Positions 16,603 to 24,913 of a stretch of DNA of 64,000 nt are shown here, piece after piece; position 1 is the stretch's first letter, and every line of letters starts with the position of its first letter. The notes beneath the pieces were generated by a model that was not told where the DNA came from, searched no databases, and worked only from the letters and a program-made list of their open reading frames with translations. The translations under genes and the position numbers were made by a program. This DNA comes from an uncultured Gammaproteobacteria bacterium (GTDB lineage Bacteria; Pseudomonadota; Gammaproteobacteria; Pseudomonadales; Ketobacteraceae): assembly GCA_913063125.1 (NCBI GenBank), contig CAJXZM010000009.1, positions 1 to 64,000 on the forward strand. Reading direction: 5' to 3'.

Positions 16603-19479
16603 ATGTTTAAGAAATTCTTTAAGCCAAAATGGCAGAGTGCAAAACCACAAGTTCGAATCCAAGCAATTAGTAATCTTAACATTGAAGATGGGGATGATCT
16701 TCATGTGCTGGATTTGTTAGCAAAAGGTGATATAGAGGCAAGTGTACGTTCTGTTGCATACCAACGAACGGTGGATACAGGGAAATTGCTGTCTTATATT
16801 CAGCAAGAAAAAGATACCAGTGCACAGCAATCGGCAATCAATCATTTGTTAACGTTGTTAAATGATAATGATGTGGCGCTTGATGCTCGCTTGGAGGGTA
16901 TCGTAAAAGGGCTGGATACGAAGGCGCAGGCTTCCCTAGTAGAAAAAACTAAAAATATTGAACTTGGATTGTTTGCACTTGAAGGAATTAAAGAAGAATC
17001 TGTTTTGCAGTTATATGCGACAAGCCTGTCATTGACTCGTTTACGTCAAACTGCGGCAGAGCGATTGGAAACAGAAGCGGTTCTGGAAGCGGTGTTAAAG
17101 GACAGTAAAGGTAAAGATAAAAGTGTTTACCGGATTATTAAAAATAAGCTAAATACGATTCATGATGTTCAGAAGCAAGCAGATAATCGTGATGAGCAAT
17201 TGGATGAATTGTGTAAAAGTGTAGAAACGTTAGCTAGAATGCCATTTGACCCTATGTATATTGCCAAATTGGATCATTTGAAAAAACAATGGACACGGAT
17301 GCAAAATTTTGCAAATACAGATATTAAACAGCGATTTCAGCGAGCCAGTGAGCTTTGCCGTCAGACGGTTGATACTAGTACGGCAAAAGAAAATGAACAG
17401 CGAGAAACTGATCAGTTGTTGCGTGAGGCCTCACAAGAACGTATGGCAGCCTGCGATCAATTGGAAGAAGCGTTAAAACAGATTGAAGCAAAAGCAGCGT
17501 TGGATGCGGAGGACGTACCTGCATTACTTGCATTGCTACGTACACAGCAAGTTCGCTGGGATGAGGCTGCTTTAGTGAATGCATCGGCGCCAGATGAGCG
17601 TAAACGATTTAATCGAGCGTTATTTGAATTGGAAAAAATTGTTGCTGCGGTTGCCGCGTTGAAAGAACACGGTGAGGCGCTAGAGCAAGTTATTGAAAAA
17701 ATCTTGGATTTAGCGACTGAAAAACCGTCAGCGGGAATGAAAGGGTTAAAGAAAACATTTGATCGTTTGTCGGCAGCTATTCAATGGCCAGAAGTTATTG
17801 CAAAACCAGACGTGCTTGTGTTGAAGGATAAAGCCGCTGCACATTTTGAGAATATTAAAAATGGGCTGGCAGCAAAAGAAAAAGAAGCTGTCGCTAAGCT
17901 GACGGGTGTGCTGGATAATTTGCGAGATGAGGTAGAAAAAGGAAACCTTAAAACCGCCAATAAATTATTACGTGATGCTAATCGGCACATAAAGCATATG
18001 CCGATAAAACAAGGAGCAAGCCATCAGCAAACAGTGCGAGAGCTTACTTCAAAAGTGAATGAGCTTAGAGATTGGCAAGGTTATGCATCGGCCCCGAAAA
18101 AAGAACAGCTGTGTGAGGCCATGGAATCATTGGTTGGTGAGGAAATGGACCCTCAAGCGTTAGCCAATCGTATTAAACGTATGCAGTCTGAATGGAAAAT
18201 ATTAGGGGCATCGCCCGATAGTCAGGCGATATGGGAACGTTTTAAGCTAGCATCAGATAAAGCCTATGAACCTTGTCGGGAGTATTTTGATAAGTTGTCA
18301 GAAGTACGCTCGGGAAATTTGCAATCACGTAAAAATGTTGTTCAGCAAATTAGTGATTATATTTCACAGCTAGATTGGAATGTTGCAGATTGGCGTGCAG
18401 TTAACGAAGTCTATGAGGTGGCTAAGCAAGAATGGCGTCGTTATTCTCCGGTGGATCGTAAAGATGGTAAGTCTGTTCAAGATCAGTTCAATGATTTGTT
18501 GCAACAATTGCGCGATCGTCTGGATCAAGAATTTACAAAAAACGAAAGCCAGCGTAAGCAGTTAATCGAAACGGCAGAAGCTTTAGTTAAGCAAGAAGAT
18601 TTGCAAGATGCGATCGAGAAAGCCAAGCGATTACAGCAACAGTGGAAATCCGTAGGTGTCGTTTCCCGTCGAGAAGATGCTAAATTATGGCGTAAGTTTC
18701 GTTCCGTATGTGATCAGGTGTTTGCTCGTCGTGAACAGGAACGACAAGCTGCGACGACAGAACGTGATAATAATTTTACCGATGCATTATATTTGTGTGA
18801 ACAGCTTGAGCAGTTAGCAGAAAGTGACGTAATGGATTTGGATGCCTGCAAGTCGGATTACGATAAATTGCACGACAAGTTTTCTCAGCTTAGTGGGTTG
18901 CCAAAAGAAAAAGTACATGAGGTTAAAAAACGATTTAATACGGCAAGTGACGCCTGTAAATTGTTGTTTGTAGGTGCTGAGAAATTAAAACAGCAAGATC
19001 AGATGGTTGAAGTGTGGCGTAAAGTCTCGCTATGTGATGAACTAGAGACCAGTGTTATGTCTGGCGTGGAAGGCGATCTGTTTGGCGGTGACGATGTGGA
19101 GTGGGGCAGTGAGTTAGAATTGCCTAAAGGTATGAAAGGCCTTGAACAGCGTTATCAGAAATTAAGCGCATTGGCACAAAGCGCTGATGTGATTGCAGAT
19201 GAACTTTTACAGGAGAACGCAGAGAAGCTGAAAGAAATAACGGTACTTTTGGAAATTGAGTCTGGATTGGAAACCCCTGCCGATGAAAAGCAATATCGAA
19301 TGCAGCTTCAAGTTTCTCGCTTGTCCGGAGGGCTTGGTGGACGTAAAGATCATAACGATGGGCGGGGAGCTTCAGTGTTACAAGCGTTGAGTGATTGGTG
19401 TAATGTTGGGCCTGTAGAGGCTGGTGTTAGAGGGCAGTATATGGCACGACTCAAAGCGGCATTGGAAACAATAGGGTAA
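16603..19479 (+). CDS. large DUF349 repeat coiled-coil protein
   Basis: 958 residues, strongly charged and almost wholly helical. Several copies of the DUF349 pattern can be seen: W-x8-A/S-x-E-R-x-R-F-x-R-A type segments, such as QWTRMQNFANTDIKQRFQRA, WKILGASPDSQAIWERFKLA, EWRRYSPVDRKDGKSVQDQF and QWKSVGVVSRREDAKLWRKF. Cytoplasmic, since no signal or membrane segment is seen. The first 130 residues look like HEAT-type helical repeats. DUF349 proteins are widespread in gammaproteobacteria and have no firmly assigned function known to me. It follows folA by about 110 bases and ends at a strong terminator. Confidence 0.85.
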   Translation: MFKKFFKPKWQSAKPQVRIQAISNLNIEDGDDLHVLDLLAKGDIEASVRSVAYQRTVDTGKLLSYIQQEKDTSAQQSAINHLLTLLNDNDVALDARLEGIVKGLDTKAQASLVEKTKNIELGLFALEGIKEESVLQLYATSLSLTRLRQTAAERLETEAVLEAVLKDSKGKDKSVYRIIKNKLNTIHDVQKQADNRDEQLDELCKSVETLARMPFDPMYIAKLDHLKKQWTRMQNFANTDIKQRFQRASELCRQTVDTSTAKENEQRETDQLLREASQERMAACDQLEEALKQIEAKAALDAEDVPALLALLRTQQVRWDEAALVNASAPDERKRFNRALFELEKIVAAVAALKEHGEALEQVIEKILDLATEKPSAGMKGLKKTFDRLSAAIQWPEVIAKPDVLVLKDKAAAHFENIKNGLAAKEKEAVAKLTGVLDNLRDEVEKGNLKTANKLLRDANRHIKHMPIKQGASHQQTVRELTSKVNELRDWQGYASAPKKEQLCEAMESLVGEEMDPQALANRIKRMQSEWKILGASPDSQAIWERFKLASDKAYEPCREYFDKLSEVRSGNLQSRKNVVQQISDYISQLDWNVADWRAVNEVYEVAKQEWRRYSPVDRKDGKSVQDQFNDLLQQLRDRLDQEFTKNESQRKQLIETAEALVKQEDLQDAIEKAKRLQQQWKSVGVVSRREDAKLWRKFRSVCDQVFARREQERQAATTERDNNFTDALYLCEQLEQLAESDVMDLDACKSDYDKLHDKFSQLSGLPKEKVHEVKKRFNTASDACKLLFVGAEKLKQQDQMVEVWRKVSLCDELETSVMSGVEGDLFGGDDVEWGSELELPKGMKGLEQRYQKLSALAQSADVIADELLQENAEKLKEITVLLEIESGLETPADEKQYRMQLQVSRLSGGLGGRKDHNDGRGASVLQALSDWCNVGPVEAGVRGQYMARLKAALETIG

Positions 19480-19481
19480 GA

Positions 19482-19531
19482 GTTACAGACATAAAAAAAG
19501 CGCCGATTGGCGCTTTTTTTATGTCTGTAAC
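19482..19531. terminator. perfect bidirectional terminator
   Basis: A perfect 23-bp inverted repeat with a GATT loop: the left arm 19482-19504 begins GTTACAGACAT, has seven A and ends GCGCC; the right arm 19509-19531 is its exact complement with a run of seven T. It starts 2 bases after the stop of the DUF349 gene and ends 1 base before the stop of the convergent lipoprotein gene, so it serves both. Confidence 0.95.
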
Positions 19532-19532
19532 A

Positions 19533-20723
19533 TTATGGGTTTGCAATTAAGTTTATGTTCGCAGGAAGCTCTTGGCCTGAAATTTTGTGCTCAAACATGA
19601 CAAGGGCGCTAGTGCTGGATACGGGGGTGTTTTCATTTACAAGAATGTCTACGGTGTAATTTTTATTGATGTTGTCCTTTGTAATATTAATCCAGCCTGC
19701 CGTATTAATATCTATCATATTGGTAATGTCATATAGCTCGCTGCTGATATTTGTACCATTGTTTGAAAAATTAAAAATGCGATCTTGATCGTAGGTTTCA
19801 TTTGTCGTGTCTTCTGGGGGACTTGGCGCTGGAGAAGCTCCACTTTTGACAAAGGTGATAGGGTGGGGCAGTTCATTTATCGCAGATATAGTATGTGTGA
19901 ATTTAAGGGCTGAGTCGTCACTTTGGCCGTTGGTATAGTCTACGTCTCTGCTGATAATGCCTATCCCTGGTACTAGGTTTAGAGTGTCTCTTAATAGGAA
20001 TGAAAAAACTTCAGAAGAAAGTTCAGGGATGGTGATCGCAAGGTTTATTGCAATGACTATTTTCTTTGATTGGAATTGACCAATGGCAGATGTTAGCGTT
20101 TGGTTTGCAGTCCACTGTGAGGTTGATGAGTCGAGTATTGTTGCGCTTATGTCGCGAGTGATAGGGAGACCTAACACGCGTGCTGTCAGAGTTGCAGTAG
20201 CAGTACCTCCGGCTTCTATTTGATTCTCGATTATATCTTGTTCTTTTTTCCATATTAGGATTGGAGGTGAAAATCGGATCGTGTTAAAGGAAATGTTGGT
20301 GGCGGGAGCATTGTCAGGAATGCTGAAAACACCATCTACACCGTGAAGTAGAATTTGTTCAGGAGTGCTAGAAAAAAATTGCGTTATATCGCCATAATTT
20401 ACAGCGTAAATGTCTGTAGTTTCATCAGGTAACGCAGTACTTTTTGTTACTTCTAGGCTTTTTCCATCATCATATGCAATTGTTGTGTTTTCAATTAGTG
20501 GTAATAACTCATGCTGGGTTGCTATGAACGGGGGGATTGCTTCTTCTTCACCAGCATTAGCTTCGTCTTCGCTATTATCTTCATTTTCACCTGTGTTGGT
20601 GCCTGACCCCGTGTCGATTTGTTCAACAGCAGCATCAGATCCACCTCCGCCTCCACCACAGGCGGACGTAAACAACGCTAAAGACGCAATTAAGATTGCT
20701 CGAACCAAAAATTCTACAGGCAT
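19533..20723 (-). CDS. hypothetical lipoprotein with acidic linker
   Basis: 396 residues. A signal of about 21 residues ends at the lipobox FTSAC, followed by six glycines and an acidic Gly/Asn/Glu linker (about residues 28-62) that would hold the protein away from the membrane. The rest is rich in Thr, Ile and Ser with alternating hydrophobic pattern (for example ATATLTARVLGLPITRDISA), suggesting beta structure. A second Pro/Ser segment (GASPAPSPPEDTT) near residue 305 separates a C-terminal domain of about 90 residues. No known family recognised. Localisation in the cell envelope is well supported; function is unknown. Confidence 0.7.
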   Translation of the reverse strand: MPVEFLVRAILIASLALFTSACGGGGGGSDAAVEQIDTGSGTNTGENEDNSEDEANAGEEEAIPPFIATQHELLPLIENTTIAYDDGKSLEVTKSTALPDETTDIYAVNYGDITQFFSSTPEQILLHGVDGVFSIPDNAPATNISFNTIRFSPPILIWKKEQDIIENQIEAGGTATATLTARVLGLPITRDISATILDSSTSQWTANQTLTSAIGQFQSKKIVIAINLAITIPELSSEVFSFLLRDTLNLVPGIGIISRDVDYTNGQSDDSALKFTHTISAINELPHPITFVKSGASPAPSPPEDTTNETYDQDRIFNFSNNGTNISSELYDITNMIDINTAGWINITKDNINKNYTVDILVNENTPVSSTSALVMFEHKISGQELPANINLIANP

Positions 20724-20866
20724 AGGATATCGCTCAGTCGGAGGTTTTTATTATATGCCTACATACTAACGAATCGTATTGTAAACAACTGTTGGCAAAT
20801 TGTGTCTTTTGGGTGATGCATGTGCAGGCTATGACGTTTGTTGAATAGTCATGAGGAAGGTGGTTA

Positions 20867-20912
20867 TTATAGGTAAATGTTTGAAATATAAAAAATAAAT
20901 ACTTACCTATAA
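20867..20912. repeat. 10-bp perfect inverted repeat in an intergenic gap
   Basis: TTATAGGTAA (20867-20876) is repeated as TTACCTATAA (20903-20912), separated by 26 very AT-rich bases. It lies between the stop of the small lipoprotein gene (20927, minus strand) and the start of the large lipoprotein gene (20723, minus strand). It could be a hairpin ending the upstream message or a two-site operator. No T-run typical of a terminator follows on the minus strand. Confidence 0.4.
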
Positions 20913-20926
20913 CAAGCTAAATCAGA

Positions 20927-21346
20927 TTAACCAATTTCTTTACGAATTCTCTGACAACCTTGACTTAAGAACGAGGCAAAGGATTTGTTTGATGTGGATA
21001 CGTTCACTCGTTCGATCATGTCGTCTCGAATTGAGAGTGATACCTTGCAGCTTTTGGCAGCCATACCCTTCGAATTGTCAAAATAAACCCAAGTTTTAGC
21101 GCCAGAGGCAAGTTCATTACGTCGGTTTGGTAGTCCTAGTCGTGTCTTTACAAAGGCAACAGGTTTACCGGTTAATATAGAGATGATGTCATCGCTTTGT
21201 TCTTTAACGGCGGGGTTAATGCAATCGCCAATGGATACAGAGCATAAGGAGTTGGATACAAAGCCGCCTTTTTCTGGAGCAAGGCTAGCGCAGCCACTTA
21301 TAATCAGTGAGAGAATACAGGCGAATAGAATCTGAGTGGTTTTCAT
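20927..21346 (-). CDS. small lipoprotein with SmpA/BamE-like fold
   Basis: About 139 residues from the ATG at 21346, which has AAGGG about 9 bases upstream; the longer frame starting at 21394 would place hydrophobic residues before a normal lipoprotein signal. The signal ends at IISGC (Cys about residue 19). Residues about 55-100 read GKPVAFVKTRLGLPNRRNEL, AKTWVYFDNS, which resembles the SmpA/OmlA (BamE) pattern in which a G-x-x-x-x-x-V-x-x-x-L-G-x-P motif is followed by W-x-Y. BamE itself is shorter. The resemblance is at pattern level and does not establish a role in outer-membrane assembly. Confidence 0.6.
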   Translation of the reverse strand: MKTTQILFACILSLIISGCASLAPEKGGFVSNSLCSVSIGDCINPAVKEQSDDIISILTGKPVAFVKTRLGLPNRRNELASGAKTWVYFDNSKGMAAKSCKVSLSIRDDMIERVNVSTSNKSFASFLSQGCQRIRKEIG

Positions 21347-21435
21347 ATGAGGCATCCCTTTTATTATTATTATTTTTAATAGCCTTAACAGCACAGCGCC
21401 TCATTGTGTCCGATAGTGCTAATGAATTGCAAGTA

Positions 21436-21807
21436 TTAGTATGCAGAAGGTGGAGACTCCATCCATTGGATCATGTCGTCCACGCAGTTGTCGTCTAGCT
21501 CTATGCCTACTAAGTATTTGTTTTCATTGGGTGTTTTGCTGGTCCAGCGAACAATTCCACTGATTAGAATACGCTCATCTCCGGTTTCATGATTAATCCA
21601 TAGGGCAATTTCAGACTCGATTAATACCTCGAAATCCAGCATAACCTGCAGTCCATGTGCAGAAACATTGACCGTATTACAGGTTTTTAGATCGTTACTG
21701 AAGCCTGCCACTTGGGATGAGGTAATGGACTTAATAAATAAGGTGTTTTCATGGTCGGCGCGGGGAGCAATTCGGCGCTCTTCATAAGATTCTGTCATTG
21801 TGAGCAT
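21436..21807 (-). CDS. PilZ domain protein
   Basis: 123 residues containing one PilZ domain: the RRIAPR loop (residues 11-16, RxxxR) and NVSAHGLQV (about residues 47-55, [D/N]xSxxG) make the cyclic-di-GMP-binding signature, followed by the barrel strands ending in GIVRWTSK and LVGIELDD. Single-domain PilZ proteins relay cyclic-di-GMP levels to partner proteins, often in motility or envelope functions. It lies just upstream of the small lipoprotein gene on the same strand and downstream of the sortase-system kinase; whether it works with that system is open. Confidence 0.85.
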   Translation of the reverse strand: MLTMTESYEERRIAPRADHENTLFIKSITSSQVAGFSNDLKTCNTVNVSAHGLQVMLDFEVLIESEIALWINHETGDERILISGIVRWTSKTPNENKYLVGIELDDNCVDDMIQWMESPPSAY

Positions 21808-21873
21808 CTGGTTAATTAAAGTAGATAGATTTTAAAGTATAGCCGGTTTGTGGCCCATTGCTGTTACAGAATG

Positions 21874-24057
21874 TTAGCGAGTTGGCAATTCAACACAAAA
21901 AGAAACACCTGATTTTTCAACATTGTTACACGCCGATAATTGCCCGTGATGATGCTGGGCTATCAGTTTTACAATATACAGCCCTAAGCCAAGATGGGGA
22001 GTGTCCGTTTTTTCTTTGCGAATGCTTACCATCGAATCAAATAATTGTTGTTGCATATTGTCAGGCAAGAGAGGGCCCGTGTTATCAACTGTTAAACGCA
22101 GACTTTTTTCTGTTGCTGTTAGTGCTAATAATATTTCAGAATTTTTTGGTGCAAAGTCAGTCGCATTATCAATTAGCTTATCCAGCATTTGTGCAATTAA
22201 TTCTGGTGCGCAGTGTAAGGTTACTTCTGATGTGGCAGTGTTGGATTGTGAATTGAAGGTGAAAGTAAAGTCGGGATAAGTATCTTGGTAGGCAAGGCAT
22301 ATCTCATGCATTAAATATCTAATATCGACGGGATGAATATCGCTGTGTTGGATAATTTGTTCGACACGACTGGCTTCACTCATTGCATTTAGGATCAAAC
22401 GTAATCGCTCCAATCCTTCTTCCGCACGATGTAAATAACGTTGATGCTTTTCAGTGTCATTGGCGTCAACTATTTTTAACATTTCAATGGAAGACTTGCT
22501 GATGGTAAGAGGGGTTCTTAGCTCATGCGCTAATTTTCCAGACAGTGTTTCCAAGTAATGATTGTAGTCTTGAATGCGTTGCAGTAATACCGCATAACTT
22601 CGAGATAAATCTCCAATCTCATCCTTGGAATTGCTAGCAGAAAAGGGCTGAACTTTACCATCGTGAGAAACCGCTTTTTCGGCTTGGTTTCGAAGGCTTC
22701 TAATGCGATAGGATAAAATACTGGCAAATCCTAATAGAACTAATGCAGAAAGCGCAGCAGTTGTTAGGCTGAGATTAATAATGCGCAGTAATGCATTGTT
22801 GGTGAGTGATAATAATGCGTTGCTTGATTGCGTTAATATTACATAACCAATGATTTCTTGTGAGTCGTTATGATGTATTGGATTAATGACAGACAATATC
22901 GATCGTTGTGAGTGAGAAACTCTATACCATTGGTTTTGATGGCGAGTGAGGATTTCTAGGGGAATCTCTTGTTTTGATTGGCTTAACTGGATTGATTTAT
23001 ATGGCCAAATAGGCAAAGAATTTGAAGGGCTTTTTCCTTCAATGACACTTTCCATTATATACCGGTAGAAGCGACTAAGTGCAGATTCCCATAGGGTTGG
23101 TGGTGATTTCATGATTTCATTGTTTAATGTAGTACTGTTTTTTCCATTGCTGCTGTTGTTTTGGATTTGAGGAGACAGCATCCATCCCTTGTGGTTCACA
23201 ATAGCTATGTCCCAGGATGGTTGTTGAAATGCTGATAATTTATCAGTTAATGAAAAAATTGGCTGCAATAATGTTAGCGTGTTCGATGTAAGTGTTGGAT
23301 TAATTACAGTGTTTTTAATATTGTTTGTATCAAAAATTGAAAACGCTATATTCCCCTTTAGTAAACTTAGAGGAATGCTTAGCTCTATATTATATCCAGA
23401 ACTATTGTCTGTGGACATCTCTTGCCAATAACCCTGAATGCGCTGGGATGGGGCAAGTGCTTCCCAGGTTGTTTTTTTCTTTATGCTATTATTTTTGGTA
23501 TTTTTATTTGTAGAGTGATAATTTGTTGCTGCTTGAATGCTGCCTTGTCCACTTGTGTACAGAACAATGGTTTGTTGCTGTTGTTTTTCACCAATAGTGA
23601 TTTTCAGGTGATCGTTATGAGTAGGTGATGGTGATCCAGGGCGGTGATATACAATGTTACTGTCTTCAATGTGAAAAAATAGTAATAAATTCTTTTTGTT
23701 GGTGGATACCTTGAAATAGCTGTTGGTATCTTTGGCTGTTATTTTGGAGTCTGAAAAAGATAAGGCATTGGGGGAATAAGTCTTCCATTCGTCGTCATAA
23801 CCATCAATGGCAATTGGGCTGCTTCGATATGGAGAGTATAATGTTTTTTGAGTAAAGTCAGTTTTGGCAGGGGGGGGTATATATCGTTCACTTAATGTGG
23901 TTTTCACAATATGAGCAATGGGTTTGACAGAAGATTGCAATAGTTGTTGTTGGTTTTGTCGAAGTACGGATTCCATTTCTTTTACGTACTGACAACCGGC
24001 CCACGGCAATGCGAGTAAGCAGAGTGAAACAATGATCAGTTGTTTACGAAGCGTCAT
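21874..24057 (-). CDS. pdsS: dedicated sortase-system histidine kinase
   Basis: 727 residues. An N-terminal hydrophobic segment (about 6-21) leads to a long periplasmic region. AIDGYDDEWKTYSP, ITAKDTNSYFKVSTNKKNLL and YNIELSIPLSLL (about 80-240) form a CBM9/DOMON-like domain. A second membrane helix (about 430-452) precedes a HAMP-type linker and the kinase core: phospho-acceptor His511 in KLAHELRTPLTISK, the N box (DNATDFAP) and GLGLYIVKLIAQHHHGQL. Together with the adjacent regulator, VIT-VWA target and sortase, this matches the proteobacterial dedicated sortase system kinase (TIGR03785). Its start overlaps the stop of the regulator gene by 14 bases. It presumably senses a periplasmic ligand and phosphorylates the regulator. 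The periplasmic part has Asn/Ser-rich stretches. Confidence 0.85.
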   Translation of the reverse strand: MTLRKQLIIVSLCLLALPWAGCQYVKEMESVLRQNQQQLLQSSVKPIAHIVKTTLSERYIPPPAKTDFTQKTLYSPYRSSPIAIDGYDDEWKTYSPNALSFSDSKITAKDTNSYFKVSTNKKNLLLFFHIEDSNIVYHRPGSPSPTHNDHLKITIGEKQQQQTIVLYTSGQGSIQAATNYHSTNKNTKNNSIKKKTTWEALAPSQRIQGYWQEMSTDNSSGYNIELSIPLSLLKGNIAFSIFDTNNIKNTVINPTLTSNTLTLLQPIFSLTDKLSAFQQPSWDIAIVNHKGWMLSPQIQNNSSNGKNSTTLNNEIMKSPPTLWESALSRFYRYIMESVIEGKSPSNSLPIWPYKSIQLSQSKQEIPLEILTRHQNQWYRVSHSQRSILSVINPIHHNDSQEIIGYVILTQSSNALLSLTNNALLRIINLSLTTAALSALVLLGFASILSYRIRSLRNQAEKAVSHDGKVQPFSASNSKDEIGDLSRSYAVLLQRIQDYNHYLETLSGKLAHELRTPLTISKSSIEMLKIVDANDTEKHQRYLHRAEEGLERLRLILNAMSEASRVEQIIQHSDIHPVDIRYLMHEICLAYQDTYPDFTFTFNSQSNTATSEVTLHCAPELIAQMLDKLIDNATDFAPKNSEILLALTATEKSLRLTVDNTGPLLPDNMQQQLFDSMVSIRKEKTDTPHLGLGLYIVKLIAQHHHGQLSACNNVEKSGVSFCVELPTR

Positions 24058-24736
24058 GCCATCGATAACCTATGCCATAAACGGTTTGAATTGCATCAAA
24101 TGTGTTATCCAATAGTTGAAACTTCTTTCGAATACGTTTTACATGAGAGGTAATCGTATTGTCATCTAGCACGGCATTGGCTGCATCCATTAATTGTTGA
24201 CGGTTTTTGACATGGCCGGGATGTTTAGCTAAGGCGTGAATCATCCAAAACTCTGTGAGTGTAAGGTCAAGCGATGTATTGTTCCAGGAGGCGGTCATTC
24301 GATCGATGTCTAAGTGTAATTGCCCCCGCTCAATTCTGTCCACTTTTGTTTGTTGGCTAAAGTGGTCGATACGACGGAATAACGCGATAATTCTTGCCCC
24401 TAAATGCGGCAAACTGATGTCTTTTGTTAGGTAATCATCAGCACCTAGGCGTAACCCTGATATCGCATCAAGCTCACTGTCCCGGGCGGTCAAAAACATA
24501 ATGGGTAAGTTGGGTGCAAGCTGGCGTAAGTCTCTGCATAAATCAAAACCACCTTCAATTTCATCTTCTAATCCAATGTCAATGATAGCCAAATCTGGCA
24601 ACTGTTGTTGAAAGGCGTCCATGGCTTGTGAGCGGTGGCTGAAGGCGTCTACCTGATAGCCATAGCTTTCTAAGAATTCCCTGTAATTTTCACGGATAGC
24701 CGGTTCATCTTCAACAATCGCAATACGCCGTGCCAT
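24044..24736 (-). CDS. pdsR: dedicated sortase-system response regulator, OmpR-type
   Basis: About 230 residues from the ATG at 24736, which has a GAGAG site 8 bases upstream; a longer frame from 24790 adds 18 residues before the conserved RRIAIVEDEPAIRENY receiver start. The receiver domain has the acidic pair EDE, the phospho-acceptor Asp in LAIIDIGLED, and Lys in GLRLGADDYLTKDIS. The C-terminal winged-helix DNA-binding domain is visible in LTLTEFWMIHALAKHPGHVK and VYGIGYRW. It is first in the kinase operon and divergent from the sortase target gene, with only about 180 bases between the two starts, so it probably controls that shared promoter region. Confidence 0.87.
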   Translation of the reverse strand: MARRIAIVEDEPAIRENYREFLESYGYQVDAFSHRSQAMDAFQQQLPDLAIIDIGLEDEIEGGFDLCRDLRQLAPNLPIMFLTARDSELDAISGLRLGADDYLTKDISLPHLGARIIALFRRIDHFSQQTKVDRIERGQLHLDIDRMTASWNNTSLDLTLTEFWMIHALAKHPGHVKNRQQLMDAANAVLDDNTITSHVKRIRKKFQLLDNTFDAIQTVYGIGYRWHDAS

Positions 24737-24913
24737 AGATTGTACTCTCACTTTATTATCATTATTTCTGCCCGGAATTGTAACAAACATGCCCTAGATA
24801 GATAGCGATTGCCACAATTCGCCATAATTGATCATTGAAAGGACAGATTGTTTCGTTGTGATGCCCTTTTTCCCCTGTGTAATGCAATGAGTGAATTTTA
24901 CCGGGAGAGCGGC

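Noticed and set aside
20410-20769. 119-residue frame on the plus strand opposite the large lipoprotein gene
   Set aside because: Its Pro and Ser runs are the reverse reading of the Gly-rich linker and acidic linker of the lipoprotein; it has no ribosome site and no family resemblance.
21858-22279. plus-strand frames opposite the sortase kinase catalytic domain
   Set aside because: The minus strand encodes conserved kinase motifs here; the plus-strand translations have no family features.
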